Part shown: positions 8,653-16,824 of the stretch, piece after piece
Layout of the letters: every line of letters begins with the position of its first letter
Position numbering within the stretch: the stretch's first letter is position 1
Origin: Angustibacter sp. Root456
GTDB taxonomy: Bacteria > Actinomycetota > Actinomycetes > Actinomycetales > Angustibacteraceae
NCBI RefSeq assembly: GCF_001426435.1
Contig: NZ_LMER01000020.1
Location: 45,815-82,553, forward strand
DNA length: 36,739 nt
Direction: 5' to 3'
Made by a program: the position numbers and the translations under genes
The notes under the pieces: model-generated
The model's input: only the letters and a program-made list of their open reading frames with translations
Told to the model about the DNA's origin: nothing
Database searches by the model: none

Positions 8653-9848
8653 CCGCGGACCTCTCCGGTGGTGACGGGGGTGGGGTCGACGTCGTCCTCG
8701 GCGTCGGTGGGCGACGCGGACGGCAGACGCATGGTGAACGTGGCGCCGTGTCCGGGCTGGCTCCAGACGGTGACCTCGCCGCCGTGGTTGGCGCACACGT
8801 GCTTGACGATGGCCAGGCCGAGACCGGTGCCCCCCGTGTCACGCGAGCGGGCCGGGTCGACCCGGTAGAACCGCTCGAAGATCCGCGACTGGTCGGCCTC
8901 GGCGATGCCCACTCCCTGGTCGGTGACGGCGATCTCGACCAGCGCGTCGCGGCGGGTCACGGCCACGGCCACCTTGGTGCCGGCGTCGGAGTAGGCGACG
9001 GCGTTGTCGACCAGGTTGCGGACGGCGGTCATGAGCAGGTCGCGGTCGCCGTACACCTGAGCGTTCGGGTCGCCGGCGACGTGCACCGTGATGTCCTTGG
9101 CCGAGGCCACCAGCCGACAGCGGTCGGCAGCCTCAGCCACCACGGCGTCGACGTCGACGAGCTCCGGCGGGTGCAGCGTGTCGGCCACCTGCAGGCGGCT
9201 GAGGTCGACGATCTCTTGCACCAGGCGGGCCAGGCGGGTCGCCTCGACCCGCATCCGGCCGGCGAAACGCCGCACGGCCTCGGGGTCGTCGCTCGCGTCG
9301 AGCACCGCCTCGGCGAGCAGCGAGATGCCGCCCACGGGCGTCTTGAGCTCGTGGCTCACGTTGGCGACGAAGTCGCGGCGCACCTGCTCGACCCGGTGGG
9401 CCTCGGTGCGGTCCTCGACGAGGACGAGCAGGTGACCGGTGCTCAGCGGCGCCACGCGGGCGCGCACCGTGAGCAGGCCCCGGCCGAGCGGTCCGCGCGC
9501 CAGCTCGAGGTCGTGCTCGCGGATGACCCCGTCGCGACGCACCTGGCGCACCAGGTCGCGCAGCTCGGCGTGAGCGAGGTCGGAGCCGGTGACGATGCCG
9601 TACGCGTACGCCGCGGGGCTGGCCTTCACCACCGCGTCGTCGGCCGAGACGATCACCGCGCTCTCGCGCAGCACCGCCAGCACGTCGGCCACGCCGCGGG
9701 GCAGTGCGGGCTCGGGCTGCACGGGCACCGCGCTCTGCGAGCGCTCCGAGGCGCGGACGGCGAGCAGCGCGACGAGGCCGAGCGCCAGGCCGGCGACACC
9801 GCCCAGGACGGCGGCCGCTGCAGGATCCACGACTCCCAGCGTACGCAC
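8649..9848 (-). CDS. senX3: Phosphate-sensing histidine kinase SenX3
   Basis: A 399-aa membrane kinase expected to phosphorylate RegX3. It has one clear membrane helix near residues 8-32, a PAS-like region (about VLRESAVIVSADDAV to the glutamate-rich linker), the H-box FVANVSHELKTPVGG with H166 as phospho-acceptor, and the ATP-binding N (NLVDNAV), G1 (VTDQGVGIAE), F (FERFYRVD) and G2 (GGTGLGLAIVKH) boxes. Family members sense phosphate through the Pst/PhoU system rather than directly. GTG at 9848 is the longest start; a GTG six codons inside is possible. Its stop overlaps regX3. Confidence 0.93.
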   Translation of the reverse strand: MRTLGVVDPAAAAVLGGVAGLALGLVALLAVRASERSQSAVPVQPEPALPRGVADVLAVLRESAVIVSADDAVVKASPAAYAYGIVTGSDLAHAELRDLVRQVRRDGVIREHDLELARGPLGRGLLTVRARVAPLSTGHLLVLVEDRTEAHRVEQVRRDFVANVSHELKTPVGGISLLAEAVLDASDDPEAVRRFAGRMRVEATRLARLVQEIVDLSRLQVADTLHPPELVDVDAVVAEAADRCRLVASAKDITVHVAGDPNAQVYGDRDLLMTAVRNLVDNAVAYSDAGTKVAVAVTRRDALVEIAVTDQGVGIAEADQSRIFERFYRVDPARSRDTGGTGLGLAIVKHVCANHGGEVTVWSQPGHGATFTMRLPSASPTDAEDDVDPTPVTTGEVRG

Positions 9849-9892
9849 GGCGAGGGAGTGGTCCGGGTCGTCGTCCGGGGTGTGACCTGCGA

Positions 9893-9936
9893 CTTCAACC
9901 AGTGTTCACCTGGGCAGTGGCGACCGTTCACCGCCG
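9893..9936. promoter_or_regulatory. Pho box (11-bp direct repeats) between senX3 and phoU
   Basis: GTTCACC occurs at 9904-9910 and 9926-9932, exactly 22 bp (two 11-bp turns) apart. A weaker unit, CTTCAACC, sits 11 bp before the first. This is the layout of actinobacterial PhoP/RegX3 boxes (repeated GTTCACC-N4 units). It lies in the 105-bp divergent gap, so it could control both phoU and senX3-regX3. Confidence 0.7.
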
Positions 9937-9953
9937 GCTGTCACTCTCCCAGC

Positions 9954-10625
9954 ATGCGCAGCGCGTTCCACGACGACCTCGACCACCTGTCCGACCAGCT
10001 GGTCGAGATGACCCGCCTGGCCGGATCCGGCATGGCTCGGGCCACCACGGCCCTGCTCGACGCCGATCTCGCGATCGCCGAGAGCGTCATCGCCGCCGAC
10101 GAGCAGGTCGACCGCATCCAGCGTGAGCTCGACGAGCTGGCCCTCGACCTGCTGGCCCGCCAGCAACCGGTGGCCACCGACCTGCGCACCATCGTCACCG
10201 CGATGCGGATGAGCGCCGACCTCGAGCGCATGGGCGACCTCGCGCGGCACGTGGCCAAGGTGGCGCGCCGGCGCTACCCGGAGTCCGCCGTCCCGCCGGC
10301 GCTGCGCGCCACCGTGCTGCAGATGGGCCAGGTGGCCGAGCGGATCGTGGCCAAGGCCGGCTCCGTCATCGCGTCGAAGGACGTCGCGATGGCCGTGCAG
10401 CTCGAGCAGGACGACGACGAGATGGACCGCCTGCACCGTGAGCTGTTCGCGCAGCTGCTCGGCGGCACGTGGGAGCACGGCATGGAGGCCGCCGTCGACA
10501 TCACGCTCGTGGGGCGCTACTACGAGCGGTTCGCCGACCACGCCGTCTCGGTGGCGCGACGGGTCGTCTACCTGGCCACGGGTGTGTGGCACGAGTCGTA
10601 CGACCCCACCGCCGCCCGCACCTGA
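9954..10625 (+). CDS. phoU: Phosphate signalling complex protein PhoU
   Basis: A 223-aa all-helical protein made of two PhoU repeats (about 10-100 and 115-210), each with E/DxxxD-rich metal-binding helices: ADLERMGDLARHVA in the first and GRYYERFADHAVSVARRV in the second. PhoU mediates repression of the Pho regulon by linking the Pst transporter to the SenX3 kinase. It is divergent from senX3 across a Pho box, the Streptomyces-like arrangement. The ATG is the first in frame after the Pho box. A 36-nt palindrome begins 25 bases after the stop. Confidence 0.95.
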   Translation: MRSAFHDDLDHLSDQLVEMTRLAGSGMARATTALLDADLAIAESVIAADEQVDRIQRELDELALDLLARQQPVATDLRTIVTAMRMSADLERMGDLARHVAKVARRRYPESAVPPALRATVLQMGQVAERIVAKAGSVIASKDVAMAVQLEQDDDEMDRLHRELFAQLLGGTWEHGMEAAVDITLVGRYYERFADHAVSVARRVVYLATGVWHESYDPTAART

Positions 10626-10650
10626 CCCCTGCGTGGTGGCTCTCGTGAGT

Positions 10651-10686
10651 GCAGCGATTCTGGGGTGATCACCCCGGAGTCGCTGC
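10651..10686. terminator. 36-nt near-perfect palindrome after phoU
   Basis: The arms meet at a central TGATCA and are complementary over 18 positions except for two G-T wobbles. The core is GGGGTGATCACCCC. It sits 25 bp after phoU, so it may be that gene's terminator. It also contains the GTG (10665) that would start the next gene if its frameshift is repaired, so an operator role is possible. Confidence 0.55.
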
Positions 10687-10803
10687 GACCACAGGTGTGC
10701 CCTCCTCGAAGCCCAGCAGGGGCTGGTCAGTCGCGCGCAGCTGCGCCGCCGAGGCGTCACCGTCGAGCAGCTGCGCTGGCGGCTCGGCCGGTCCTGGCGG
10801 CTC
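10665..10803 (+). other. Out-of-frame N-terminal coding segment of the AbiEi-like gene
   Basis: From 10699 the frame of the downstream gene reads ALLEAQQGLVSRAQLRRRG, then VTVEQLRWRLGRSWRLVLP: an AbiEi-type winged-helix N-terminus. No start codon exists in this frame after the TGA at 10666-10668. The other frame opens with GTG at 10665 (VITPESLRPQV) and reaches the join at about 10698, where a one-base change would link the two. Either a real frameshift or a sequence error is likely. Confidence 0.6.
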
Positions 10804-11646
10804 GTGCTCCCGCGGGTCGTCGACCTGCAGGGTGGCGGCTCGCTGACCCCTGCGCGGCGGCTCGTGGCGGCCGTGCTCGAGGCGGGGCCGTCGTCCGTGA
10901 TCAGCGGCCACCACGCCTGCCTGTGGCACGGCCTCGGCAACGCCCACGGCCACGCCCACGTCCTCGCGCTGGTGCCCGGCAGCCAGGCGAGCCGCACCAC
11001 GGGCTTCTTGCGCGTCGCGCGCACGAGCCGGCCGGTGCCCGCGCCGGTGGTGCGCGGGCCGCTGCGGGTGGCCCCACCCGCGCGAGCCGTCGTCGACGCC
11101 GCCCGGGCCACCCGGACGCCACACGAGGCGGCAGCGATCGTCATCGAGGCCGTGCAGCGCGAGCTCGTGACCATGGAACAGGTCGCGCACGAGGTGGAGG
11201 CCGGCGCTCGGCGCGGGAGCGCGCCCGTTCGCCGCGCGGTCGAGCTCGCCGCGGCCGGCGCGTGGTCGGCGCCCGAGGCCGAGCTGCTCGAGCTGTGCGC
11301 CTCGAGTTCGCTGCTGCCGCACGTGTGGCCGAACCCGCGGCTGCGCCGTCCGGACGGCGTCGCCCTGCTCAGCCCGGACGGCTGGCTCGACGACGTGGGT
11401 CTCGCGCTCATGGTGCACTCGAAGGCCTATCACCTGCGCGACGCCGATTGGCAGGCCACCGTCGAGCGCGACGGCGAGCTGCAGGAGGCCGGCGTGGTGG
11501 TGCTGGGCTTCACGCCGGCGTCCGTCGCGAGCCAGCCGGGCGCCGTCCTGGCACGGATCGAGCGCACCTACACGCGCCTGGTGGCATCCCGACACCGACG
11601 CGCGGATGTGGTGATGACGCCGCGCGGACCGGGCCTGCAGCGGTGA
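10804..11646 (+). CDS. AbiEi-antitoxin-like / DUF559-type protein, N-terminus frameshifted
   Basis: A 280-aa frame from GTG 10804; the true protein is probably about 325 aa (see 10665-10803). Homologues in Actinobacteria have an N-terminal AbiEi-type winged helix, a middle domain (VISGHHACLWHGL to about RAVVDAARAT) and a C-terminal VSR/DUF559-like nuclease-fold region; here the middle and C-terminal parts are present (PEAELLELCASS, PDGWLDDVGLALMVHSKAYH), but it is doubtful that all catalytic residues are kept. No AbiEii nucleotidyltransferase toxin is next to it, so it is a solitary member. It lies between phoU and gpmA and converges on gpmA with 24 bp between stops. Function unknown; possibly a pseudogene. 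Confidence 0.65.
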   Translation: MLPRVVDLQGGGSLTPARRLVAAVLEAGPSSVISGHHACLWHGLGNAHGHAHVLALVPGSQASRTTGFLRVARTSRPVPAPVVRGPLRVAPPARAVVDAARATRTPHEAAAIVIEAVQRELVTMEQVAHEVEAGARRGSAPVRRAVELAAAGAWSAPEAELLELCASSSLLPHVWPNPRLRRPDGVALLSPDGWLDDVGLALMVHSKAYHLRDADWQATVERDGELQEAGVVVLGFTPASVASQPGAVLARIERTYTRLVASRHRRADVVMTPRGPGLQR

Positions 11647-11670
11647 GTGCACCCACAGGTGCGACGTCGG

Positions 11671-12441
11671 TCAGCGGCCCTGGTTGGCCACGGCCTCGGC
11701 GGCCTCGCGCGCGGCGTCCGGGTCGAGGTACTCCCCGCCGGCCACCACCGGCGTGAGCTGCCCGTCGAGCCGGTAGACCAGGGGCATGCCCGTGGGGATG
11801 TTGAGGCCGGCGATGGTCTGGTCGTCGATGCCGTCCAGGTGCTTCACCAGCGCGCGCAGCGAGTTGCCGTGCGCGGCCACCAGCACGACCTTGCCGTCCC
11901 GCAGGTCGGGAACGATCGCGTTCTCCCAGTAGGGCAGGAAGCGCTCGAGGACGTCGGCCAGGCACTCCGAGCGCGGCGCGGCGGCACCGAGGTCGGCGTA
12001 GCGGTGGTCGTCGCTCTGCGAGAACTCCGAACCGTCCTCGATGGGCGGCGGCGGGACGTCGTACGAGCGGCGCCAGAGCATGAACTGCTCCTCGCCGAAC
12101 TCCTGGAGCGTCTGCTTCTTGTCCTTGCCCTGCAGGGCGCCGTAGTGCCGCTCGTTGAGCCGCCAGTTGCGGCGCACGGGGATCCAGTGCCGGTCGGCGA
12201 CGTCGAGCGCGATGTTCGCCGTCGTGATGGCGCGGCGCAGCAGCGAGGTGTGGACGACGTCCGGCAGGCGCCCGGACGACGCGAGCAGCTCTCCGCCGTG
12301 CCGGGCCTCGGCCTCGCCCTTCTCCGACAGCGGGACGTCGACCCAGCCGGTGAAGAGGTTCTTGGCGTTCCACTCGCTCTCGCCGTGGCGGAGCAGGATC
12401 AGCGTGTACGGCGCGGCGCCGTCAGCGGGCGGAGTGCTCAT
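11671..12441 (-). CDS. gpmA: 2,3-bisphosphoglycerate-dependent phosphoglycerate mutase
   Basis: A 256-aa glycolytic enzyme interconverting 3- and 2-phosphoglycerate. The phospho-histidine motif is [10 protein letters not shown] (H19), followed by [27 protein letters not shown] and the second catalytic histidine in [13 protein letters not shown]. Length and motifs fit GpmA. In Mycobacterium gpm1 lies between Rv0487/Rv0488 and senX3; the same order is kept here, with phoU and the AbiEi-like gene inserted. A TAGGCT box six bases before the ATG and no Shine-Dalgarno suggest a leaderless mRNA. Confidence 0.96.
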   Translation of the reverse strand: MSTPPADGAAPYTLILLRHGESEWNAKNLFTGWVDVPLSEKGEAEARHGGELLASSGRLPDVVHTSLLRRAITTANIALDVADRHWIPVRRNWRLNERHYGALQGKDKKQTLQEFGEEQFMLWRRSYDVPPPPIEDGSEFSQSDDHRYADLGAAAPRSECLADVLERFLPYWENAIVPDLRDGKVVLVAAHGNSLRALVKHLDGIDDQTIAGLNIPTGMPLVYRLDGQLTPVVAGGEYLDPDAAREAAEAVANQGR

Positions 12442-12447
12442 GAGGCG

Positions 12448-12453
12448 AGCCTA
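12448..12453 (-). promoter_or_regulatory. Putative leaderless promoter -10 of gpmA
   Basis: TAGGCT on the minus strand, six bases before the gpmA ATG. The remaining 139-bp gap up to 12580 holds the dispersed element and a tandem duplication. Confidence 0.45.
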
Positions 12454-12493
12454 GCGGCGCCGCGACTGGGGAGGATCACTGCACTCAGCGGTG

Positions 12494-12562
12494 GCGACTG
12501 GGGGCCCCAGCTGCCATAGGTTGGCCGCAGGGTGCCACCGCGCCAAACAACGGGAGAGGTCA
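12494..12562. repeat. Dispersed ~69-bp intergenic element, copy 2
   Basis: Second copy of the element at 32-100, about 80% identical. The first arm is a perfect palindrome here (CTGGGG-G-CCCCAG). As in copy 1, it ends in GGGAGAGGTCA, whose TCA is an in-frame TGA on the minus strand; a 21-bp duplication places the actual stop of the neighbouring gene one unit further in. Confidence 0.6.
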
Positions 12563-12589
12563 CGCGTCCAACGGGAGAGGTCACGCGTC
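12548..12589. repeat. Perfect 21-bp tandem duplication at a gene end
   Basis: Positions 12548-12568 and 12569-12589 are identical (CAACGGGAGAGGTCACGCGT plus C). Each copy holds the last two codons (GAC GCG) and TGA of the YbjN gene on the minus strand, in the same frame. The gene therefore has a duplicated stop context, probably from replication slippage. Confidence 0.85.
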
Positions 12590-13102
12590 GGGGGTGAGCA
12601 GGTGCTTGAACGCCTCGAGGTTGCGGGTCGACTCACCGCGCGAGGTGCGCCAGGCCCACTCGCGCTTCATCGACGACAGGAAGCCGAGGGCGAGCAGGGT
12701 GTCGAACGAGCCGTCGGCGGTGTCGAGGATCGCGCCGAGCAGCCCGTCGAGCGCGGCCTCGGTGACCGCCGCGAGCGGCAGCCGCCCGACGAGGTAGACG
12801 TCGCCGTCGTCGTCCGTGGCGAAGGCGATGCCCTGCAGGCGGGCGTTGCGCCGCAGCAGCCAGCGGTGGAACGCGTCGGCGTTCTCGTCGGGGTGCCGGA
12901 TCACGAACGCCGACGCCGACAGCGAGTGGTCGCCGACCAGCAACGACACCGTGGTGCGCAGCTTGTGCTCACCCGGCAGCGTCGCCACGACCTCGCCCGG
13001 ACGCCCTCCGCGCTCGTGCTCGACGCCCGCTTCGGTGAGGTGCGCGACCACCAGCTGCTCGACGTCGGCTCGGCTCGTCGGCGTGGTGGGCTGCACGTTC
13101 AC
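12581..13102 (-). CDS. YbjN domain-containing protein
   Basis: A 173-aa soluble protein of the actinobacterial YbjN/type III secretion chaperone-like fold, equivalent in position to mycobacterial Rv0487. The recognisable part is the central domain from about [20 protein letters not shown] to [19 protein letters not shown]. The GTG start at 13102 overlaps the mshA stop (GTGA), so it is translationally coupled to mshA; a longer frame would run inside mshA. Function unknown; YbjN has been tied to stress and motility in enterobacteria, which may not transfer. Its stop lies in a tandemly duplicated 21-bp unit. Confidence 0.85.
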   Translation of the reverse strand: MNVQPTTPTSRADVEQLVVAHLTEAGVEHERGGRPGEVVATLPGEHKLRTTVSLLVGDHSLSASAFVIRHPDENADAFHRWLLRRNARLQGIAFATDDDGDVYLVGRLPLAAVTEAALDGLLGAILDTADGSFDTLLALGFLSSMKREWAWRTSRGESTRNLEAFKHLLTPDA

Positions 13103-14421
13103 GACCCTACTGCGACCGCCACACCGTCGCCCCCGAGCGCGCCACCGGACGCCACCCGCCGCGCGTGGCCGATGCGAGCCGCCCGGTAGGCACCCAGCAG
13201 GCCGTCGACCGTGGCGTCCCAGCCGTACCCGGCGGCGTGCTCGACGGCGCCGGCGGCGAGGGCCGTGCGCCGCTCGTCGTCGCGCAGCATCAGCGCCAGC
13301 CGGTCGGCCCAGGCACCGGCCTCGTGGCCGGGCACCAGCAGGCCGCTGCGCCCGTCGGCGACGGCGTCGCGCAGGCCGCTGACGTCGGCCGCCACCACCG
13401 GCGTGCCGCACGCCTGCGCCTCGAGCGCGACCAGCCCGAACGACTCGCTGTACGACGGCACCGCGACGACGTCGGCGGCGCGGTACCACGACACCAGCCG
13501 GTCGGCGGTGGCCGGCGGCTCGAACCGCACGACGTCCGAGATCCCCAGCTCGCGGGCGAGCCGCACGAGCGACTCGGGCTCGCGCAGCCCCGACCCGCTC
13601 GGGCCACCCACGATCGCGACGACCACCCTCGAGCGAAGCGCCGGCTCGCGCTCGAGCAGGACGGCGGTGGCGCGCAGCAGCACGTCCGGGGCCTTGAGCG
13701 GCTGGATCCGCCCGACGAAGAGCAGCAGCTGGGCGTCGGGCGGCACGTCGAGCTCGGCGCGGGCCGTCGCCCGGGCCCCGAGGCCACCCGGGGTGAAGCG
13801 CTCGAGGTCGACGCCGGGGTGCACGACGCTGATCTGGTCGCTGCGCGCGCCGTAGAGGCTCATCAGCTGGTCGGCCTCGGCGGCGGTGTTGGCGAGCACC
13901 CGGTCGGCGGCGTCGACCACCTGCTGCTCGCCGATCTCGCGACCGGACGGCTCGGGGGTGTCGCCGTCGGCGAGCGCGAGGTTCTTCACCCGCGCCATGG
14001 TGTGCATGGTGTGCACGAGCGGCACCTGCCAGCGGTCGGCGGCGAGCCAGCCAACCTGCCCGCTCAGCCAGTAGTGCGAGTGCACGAGGTCGTAGTGCCC
14101 GGCCGGGCGGGCGGCCGCGGTGCGCATGACGCCGGAGGCGAAGGCGCACAGCTGGCCGGGCAGGTCCTCCTTGTCGAGACCCTCGAACGGCCCGGCGGTG
14201 ACGTGCCGCACGAGCACCCCGGGCGCCAGCTCGACCGTGGGCGGCAGGGTGCTGCTGGTGGCGCGCGTGAAGACCTCGACGTCGACCCCGCGCTCGGCGA
14301 GGCGGCGCGCGGTCTCGACGACGTAGACGTTGAGGCCACCGGCGTCACCGGTGCCAGGCTGGGCCAGTGGCGAGGTGTGCACCGCGAGCATGGCGACGCG
14401 GGAGGGCAACAGGCGGGTCAC
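13099..14421 (-). CDS. mshA: D-inositol-3-phosphate glycosyltransferase (mycothiol biosynthesis)
   Basis: A 440-aa GT-B retaining glycosyltransferase (family GT4). It transfers GlcNAc from UDP-GlcNAc to 1-L-inositol 3-phosphate, the first step of mycothiol synthesis. The N-terminal acceptor domain contains [20 protein letters not shown], typical of MshA. The C-terminal donor domain has [15 protein letters not shown] and the E-x7-E motif in [19 protein letters not shown]. The GTG start gives the usual N-terminus. Its stop overlaps the YbjN gene. The 93-bp upstream gap to the GH31-like gene holds no clear promoter that I can identify. Confidence 0.95.
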   Translation of the reverse strand: MTRLLPSRVAMLAVHTSPLAQPGTGDAGGLNVYVVETARRLAERGVDVEVFTRATSSTLPPTVELAPGVLVRHVTAGPFEGLDKEDLPGQLCAFASGVMRTAAARPAGHYDLVHSHYWLSGQVGWLAADRWQVPLVHTMHTMARVKNLALADGDTPEPSGREIGEQQVVDAADRVLANTAAEADQLMSLYGARSDQISVVHPGVDLERFTPGGLGARATARAELDVPPDAQLLLFVGRIQPLKAPDVLLRATAVLLEREPALRSRVVVAIVGGPSGSGLREPESLVRLARELGISDVVRFEPPATADRLVSWYRAADVVAVPSYSESFGLVALEAQACGTPVVAADVSGLRDAVADGRSGLLVPGHEAGAWADRLALMLRDDERRTALAAGAVEHAAGYGWDATVDGLLGAYRAARIGHARRVASGGALGGDGVAVAVGS

Positions 14422-14514
14422 AACCGGGCAACACCGCGGCGACGGCGCAGTGTTCCCGCCCGGGCCGGCCGGCGCGAAAGCGCATCCGTGCAGGCAGCGA
14501 GACCACCGAGGGGC

Positions 14515-16815
14515 TCACGGCCGAGCCGGCTCGCCCCCCGGCAGCAGGCCGGACGTCACGAGCGCGGCCCGCACCCGCGCGCCGTTCCGGTCGTTCGCCC
14601 GGTAGAGGACGACGGGCTGGCCGAGCGGTGCGTCGATCCGCACGTTCTGCGGTGCGGCGAGCGTCGTCTCGGGGTCGGGTGCCTCGCCCGACCCCGGCTG
14701 CCCGGGCTCGCGCGAGCGCGCCGGACCGATGTCGTGCACCACGCCGGTGAACAGCTCGACCCAGCGCCCCGGCGGTAGCGCGACGTCCACCGATCGCTGC
14801 CCCTTCGTGAGCACCGGTGCGACGACGAAGGTGTCTCCGAACAGGAACTGCGAGCCGGTGGACGCCTGGGTGAGGCCCGGCTCCGCGAGCCATAGCGGGC
14901 GCACGACCGGCAGGCCGTCGCGACTGGCCTGCAGCACCGTCGAACGCCGGTAGGCGGCCAGCGTCGCGAAGACCCGGCTCATGCGCGCGAAGGCCACGAG
15001 CCGGTCGGGTGAGTTCCACACCTGGGGCAGGTCGGCCGGGTGGTCGCCGTCGGCGGTGACGAGCAGCGGCCCGAACACCTCCAGCTCGGTCCAGCGCTCG
15101 AGCAGCTCGTCCGAGCGCCCACCGCCCTTCCACCACCCGGTCGGCTCGTGCGAGCCGCCCACGGCCGAGTGCGTGATGGTGAGGCCCGAGATCCCGGCGT
15201 TCACCGTGGCGGCGAGCGCGCCCCCGAGCCCGCGTTGCGACCAGTCGGCCTCCTGCCGGCCGATGCCGAACGAGCCCACCGACGCCGGTGTGCGCTCGTC
15301 GGCGGTCACCTGCAGCAGCAGGCAGTCCGGACGCCCGGACTGCACGCACGCCTGTCGAACGATCGCGGCCCACCGGCGCGGCCACGCGTTGTGCTCGGTC
15401 AGGGGGTCACCGCGCGCCAGCCGGGCGTCGTCCGGGAGCTCGTCGCCGCCCAGCACGGCCCAGCCCGAGAGCCGCTCGGTGCGCATCCGCCGGGTGAGCA
15501 CCTCGGTGTACCAGCGCACTGCGTCGGGGTTCGTGAGGTCGATGAGCTCGCCGCGCACCGACCCGACGTCAGCGTCGGGCGTGCGCACGGTGATCGGCCC
15601 GCCGGCACGCCCCGTCACGAGGTAGCCGCGGTCGCGGGCGGTGGCCAGCAGCTGCGGCTCGTCGTCCGGGCCGCCCGCGCGAGGGGCCACCGCCAGGCTG
15701 GGTGCCACGGACGTGAGCACGCGGACGTCCTTGGCCGCGAGCCGGTCGACGAGGCGGTGCCAGTCCGGGTACCGGCGTCGTTCACCGCCGTCGCGGATGA
15801 GGACGGCGGCGAGCGCGGCGTCGGCGCCCACGAGCTTCAGGGCGGTGTCGAGCACGCGCTGGGGGCCGCCTCGCACGCTGACGACCGCGCCGCTGGTCGC
15901 CCACCCGGGCAGCTGGTGCATCAGCGCGGCGTCGGAGGCGTGCTGCGTGACCAGCTGCACCGGCGTGCCGTCGTAGAGCCGGGCCTGCAGTCGGCTCTGC
16001 CACAGCGTGGCGTCGACGCGGCCACCGTGGCGCAGGTCGAGCACCGCGTACGCGCGTGAGTCGAGGGCGAAGCCGGTCGAGGCGCTGGAGAAGATCACCG
16101 GCACCGGTGCGAGGGACGCCGTGAGGTCGGCGCCGACGTCCGTGCCGCGCGTGAGGATCGGGTACCTGCCCTGGCGCAGCAGCAGCTCACCACGCTGCGC
16201 ACCGGCACCGCGGAAGACGTACCCGTTGCGGCGGAACGAGTGCAGCGCCACCGCGTCGACACCGGGGACGTCGATGTCGAGCAGGACGCGCGAGTCGCGG
16301 GCACGGCGGGTGACGGTGAGGCTGAAGGCCCGTGCGAGGGGCCCGTCGGGTGCGTCGGCGAAGACGTGGCCGGTGTACCGCACCGACGCCGCCCGCAGGT
16401 CGCGGCCGGTGACGGTGACGTTGCCGAGTGCGTGGTCGACCACCTCGCGCACGTGCCAGCGCGGGCCGTCGTGGGCCGCCCATCCGGCGCCCGGGCCGGT
16501 GGTGTCGTCGTCTGCGCGCCACTCCAGGTGGCCCAGCGCCGCAGTGAACGGCGCGCCGTGGACGACGCTGCGGAACACCGTGGCCGACTGGCGCGTGACG
16601 AGCAGGCCGTCTGAGGTGAGCTGGACGTAGACGCCGTTGCCAAGTGACACCGAGCCCTGCAGGCCCGGCTGCACCCGCAGCAGGCCGGGCACGAGGTCGC
16701 TGGCGTCGCGCCAGTCGCGCCAGTCGCGCAGCAGCGGCGCCCGGAACGACGTCACTCCGACCACTGCCGCGAGCACGAGGACGGTCGCGAGGACGACCCG
16801 CACCGCACGCTGCAC
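14515..16815 (-). CDS. Membrane-anchored GH31-like protein with altered catalytic residues
   Basis: A 766-aa protein with an uncleaved N-terminal signal-anchor (VRVVLATVLVLAAVVGV), so the bulk is extracytoplasmic. From about residue 50 it follows GH31 architecture: N-terminal beta-sandwich, TIM barrel (about 330-600) and C-terminal beta domains (QFLFGDTFVVAPVLTKGQRSVDVALPPGRWVELFTG). In sulfoquinovosidase/alpha-glucosidase relatives the nucleophile sits in ADFGEYLP; here the aligned segment is VLGGDELP with Leu at 455. The acid/base segment (GDQxxDWS type) reads GRQEADWS with Arg at 520, and HSDIGG reads HSAVGG at 549-554. It is therefore probably a non-hydrolytic carbohydrate-binding or scaffold homologue. 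Alignment was by eye. It is divergent from the methyltransferase with nine bases between starts. Confidence 0.8.
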   Translation of the reverse strand: MQRAVRVVLATVLVLAAVVGVTSFRAPLLRDWRDWRDASDLVPGLLRVQPGLQGSVSLGNGVYVQLTSDGLLVTRQSATVFRSVVHGAPFTAALGHLEWRADDDTTGPGAGWAAHDGPRWHVREVVDHALGNVTVTGRDLRAASVRYTGHVFADAPDGPLARAFSLTVTRRARDSRVLLDIDVPGVDAVALHSFRRNGYVFRGAGAQRGELLLRQGRYPILTRGTDVGADLTASLAPVPVIFSSASTGFALDSRAYAVLDLRHGGRVDATLWQSRLQARLYDGTPVQLVTQHASDAALMHQLPGWATSGAVVSVRGGPQRVLDTALKLVGADAALAAVLIRDGGERRRYPDWHRLVDRLAAKDVRVLTSVAPSLAVAPRAGGPDDEPQLLATARDRGYLVTGRAGGPITVRTPDADVGSVRGELIDLTNPDAVRWYTEVLTRRMRTERLSGWAVLGGDELPDDARLARGDPLTEHNAWPRRWAAIVRQACVQSGRPDCLLLQVTADERTPASVGSFGIGRQEADWSQRGLGGALAATVNAGISGLTITHSAVGGSHEPTGWWKGGGRSDELLERWTELEVFGPLLVTADGDHPADLPQVWNSPDRLVAFARMSRVFATLAAYRRSTVLQASRDGLPVVRPLWLAEPGLTQASTGSQFLFGDTFVVAPVLTKGQRSVDVALPPGRWVELFTGVVHDIGPARSREPGQPGSGEAPDPETTLAAPQNVRIDAPLGQPVVLYRANDRNGARVRAALVTSGLLPGGEPARP

Positions 16816-16824
16816 CGACCGAGC

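Noticed and set aside
9906-11411. 501-aa minus-strand ORF across phoU and the AbiEi-like gene
   Set aside because: It is antisense to recognisable phoU and has no family features; it results from low stop-codon frequency at high GC.
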